Origin: Pseudarthrobacter chlorophenolicus A6
GTDB lineage: Bacteria > Actinomycetota > Actinomycetes > Actinomycetales > Micrococcaceae
Reading direction: 5' to 3'
Assembly (NCBI RefSeq): GCF_000022025.1
Contig: NC_011886.1
Span: 1,932,980-1,996,979 of the forward strand
DNA length: 64,000 nt
The notes beneath the pieces were generated by a model. It saw only the letters and a list, made by a program, of their open reading frames with translations. It was not told where the DNA came from and made no database searches. Below, piece by piece: positions 62,466 through 64,000 of the stretch. The translations under genes were made by a program, and so were the position numbers. Each line of letters opens with the position of its first letter. The stretch's first letter is position 1.

Positions 62466-62485
62466 TATCCAACACATGTTGGATA
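62466..62485. promoter_or_regulatory. TetR operator: perfect 20-bp palindrome
   Basis: TATCCAACA-CA-TGTTGGATA between the divergent TetR and SDR genes, 54 bases before the SDR start and 73 bases from the TetR start. Its length and symmetry are typical for a TetR dimer site. AT-rich sequence (TAAATATTTGG) follows it on the SDR side and could be the -10 region. Confidence 0.75.
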
Positions 62486-62538
62486 AATATTTGGGCTGGG
62501 TCGATACCACCCCGGCCCGCTGTGGAAAGGAAGCACCC

Positions 62539-63279
62539 ATGTCCCGTTTTGACGGACGAGTCGCCATCATCACCGGAGGAGCCAGCGGCATCGGCCGGGC
62601 AACTGCTGTCCGCTTTGCCGGCGAAGGCGGGTCCGTGGTGGTCGCGGACATCCAGGACGAACTCGCCGCCCAGGTGGCCGCAGAGATCGGCGCCGCCGGC
62701 GGCCATGCGCGGGCCTTCCACCTGGACGTGACCAGCGAGTCCGGCTGGGCCGGCGTCGTGGCTTTCGCCCTCGAGGAATTCGGCCGGCTCGACGTACTGG
62801 TCAACAACGCGGGCATCGGCGACAACCAGTCCATCGAGGACACCAGCGTTGAGACGTACACCAAGGTGGTGGCCGTGACACAGACCAGCGTATTCCTCGG
62901 CGAGAAGGCAGCAGCGGCCGCCCTGAAGGCGTCAGGCAACGGTGCCGTGGTCAACGTGTCCTCCATGTTCGGCATCGTGGGTGGCTTCGGAACCTCTCCC
63001 GCTTACGCAGCGGCCAAGGGCGCCGTCCGCACCCTGACCAAGAACACCGCACTGGGCTGGGCCACCCAGGGAATCCGCGTGAACTCCGTCCACCCCGGCT
63101 TCATTGACACCCCCATCCTTGGCGACACGGACCGCAAGCTCCTGACGGACACCACGCCCATGGCCCGGCTGGGCCGTCCCGAGGACGTCGCCGCCGTCAT
63201 TCTCTTCGCCGCCAGCGACGACGCCGCGTTCATGACCGGCTCCGAACTGGTGGTGGACGGCGGCTACACCGCCCGCTGA
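62539..63279 (+). CDS. Short-chain dehydrogenase/reductase
   Basis: A 246-residue classical SDR. TGGASGIGRATA nucleotide-binding motif, NNAG, catalytic Ser in VVNVSSMFGIVGG, YAAAK with Tyr and Lys, and FIDTPILG and SELVVDGGYT at the C-terminus. Resembles 3-alpha-hydroxysteroid/cyclohexanol-type dehydrogenases. ATG 62539 follows GGAAAGGAAGC. It is coupled by 59 bases to a zinc dehydrogenase, so the pair probably acts on one alcohol substrate. Confidence 0.92.
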   Translation: MSRFDGRVAIITGGASGIGRATAVRFAGEGGSVVVADIQDELAAQVAAEIGAAGGHARAFHLDVTSESGWAGVVAFALEEFGRLDVLVNNAGIGDNQSIEDTSVETYTKVVAVTQTSVFLGEKAAAAALKASGNGAVVNVSSMFGIVGGFGTSPAYAAAKGAVRTLTKNTALGWATQGIRVNSVHPGFIDTPILGDTDRKLLTDTTPMARLGRPEDVAAVILFAASDDAAFMTGSELVVDGGYTAR

Positions 63280-63338
63280 CCGGCTCACCTCCGGGCATCC
63301 AACCGAACACAATTCACCAGAAACAGGAAGGGCATCGC

Positions 63339-64000
63339 ATGCGCGCGATCGTATTCAAGGAATGGCAGCAGTTTCCCGCACTCGAGGACGTGGACCGGCC
63401 CGTTCCGGGTCCGGGCGAGGTGCTGCTGAAGGTGGCCGGCGCCGGAGCCTGCCACTCTGACGTCAGCATCTTCGAAGACTTCACAGCCGACGTTCCCGGG
63501 AACATGACCAAGGGATTCGTGCTGGGCCACGAAAACTCCGGCTGGGTGGAGGAACTGGGCGCGGGCGTGGACGGCATCGAGGTGGGAGCCGCCTACCTGG
63601 TCGGCCCCATCGGCTGCGGCCACTGCAAAGCATGCTCCCGCGGCCAGGACACCTACTGCGAAAACGCCGCAACCAACCCCTACCTGGGCATCGGCCTGGG
63701 CCGCGACGGCGGCATGGCAGAGTACGTCACCGTCCCCGTCCGCAACCTGATCCCGCTCGGGGATGCGGACCCCATCGCGGCGGCACCGCTGGCCGACGCC
63801 GCCCTGACTCCGTACCACGCCATCAAGACCGCCCTGCCGCACCTGAACGGCGGCGGGCGTTATGCGCTGGTGGTGGGACTCGGCGGCCTGGGACAGATTG
63901 CCGTCCAGATCCTCAAGGCACTCACCGGAGCCACCGTCATCGCCACGGACATGAAGCCCGAGGCAATGGCCAAGGCGGAAGCCGCAGGGGCCATCACGGT
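63339..64000 (+). CDS. Zinc-dependent alcohol dehydrogenase, N-terminal part (3' end outside window)
   Basis: The first 220 residues of a medium-chain zinc alcohol dehydrogenase. Catalytic zinc Cys in GACHSDVSIFED and GHENSGWVEE; structural zinc Cys in GCGHCKACSRGQDTYC; Rossmann GLGGLGQIAVQILK near the window end. It resembles the NAD-dependent Adh/ BmoR-type enzymes found with cyclohexanol or terpene-alcohol SDRs. ATG 63339 follows AGGAAGGG. The gene is cut by the window; the frame is open to the last base. Confidence 0.92.
   Translation, partial: MRAIVFKEWQQFPALEDVDRPVPGPGEVLLKVAGAGACHSDVSIFEDFTADVPGNMTKGFVLGHENSGWVEELGAGVDGIEVGAAYLVGPIGCGHCKACSRGQDTYCENAATNPYLGIGLGRDGGMAEYVTVPVRNLIPLGDADPIAAAPLADAALTPYHAIKTALPHLNGGGRYALVVGLGGLGQIAVQILKALTGATVIATDMKPEAMAKAEAAGAIT

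Overview
The window is a stretch of a high-GC actinobacterial chromosome. Gene content and protein style (catalase with a C-terminal DJ-1-like domain, DUF4193, DUF1206, a LacI-controlled alpha-galactoside ABC system, MesX/MesD) fit the Arthrobacter/Pseudarthrobacter group of the Micrococcaceae. That assignment is inference from gene content, not from a marker gene. No rRNA, tRNA, CRISPR array or intact insertion sequence was seen.

Layout. 1-3.5 kb: the 3' end of a mannitol dehydrogenase, a small membrane protein, then a decayed zone with a twice-frameshifted gluconokinase, a tail of a mannonate-dehydratase-like enolase and a broken aminotransferase. 3.5-6.6 kb: proton-translocating transhydrogenase pntA-pntB. 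6.7-11.1 kb: a pterin dehydratase, then a mesX-mesD-flavin reductase operon (folate-independent methionine synthesis) facing a LysR regulator. 11.6-20.8 kb: a large secreted GH30 glycosidase, an NmrA-like oxidoreductase, a secreted HNH-nuclease lipoprotein, catalase, a degenerate Hpt protein and a DUF3592 protein. 20.9-26.7 kb: an acid-sugar cluster (KdgT permease, zinc dehydrogenase, DUF1537 kinase, RuBisCO-like protein) opposite a GntR regulator, with a clear palindromic operator on its promoter. 26.8-41.2 kb: DoxX, then a nonribosomal peptide locus read leftward: small secreted protein, three-module NRPS with thioesterase, MbtH, ABC exporter pair and its own phosphopantetheinyl transferase. 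41.4-49.5 kb: alpha-galactosidase, ABC sugar importer, Gfo/Idh oxidoreductase and LacI regulator, with CG-centred operators in the divergent promoter region. 49.6-64 kb: aldo/keto reductase with TetR, lytic transglycosylase, DUF4193, an acyltransferase, flotillin with an NfeD-like partner, a flavin oxidase, a CPA2 antiporter with a DedA protein, DUF1206, and a TetR-controlled SDR plus zinc dehydrogenase that runs off the window.

The least described systems are the RuBisCO-like-protein acid-sugar cluster, whose substrate I cannot name, and the NRPS locus. The three NRPS adenylation domains have almost the same predicted pocket, and a tiny secreted Gly-rich protein of unknown role leads the locus. 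Several genes (gluconokinase, DoxX, ABC exporter permease, acyltransferase) carry single-base frameshifts, nearly all in short homopolymers, that restore full-length proteins when corrected. These may be sequencing errors rather than true pseudogenes.
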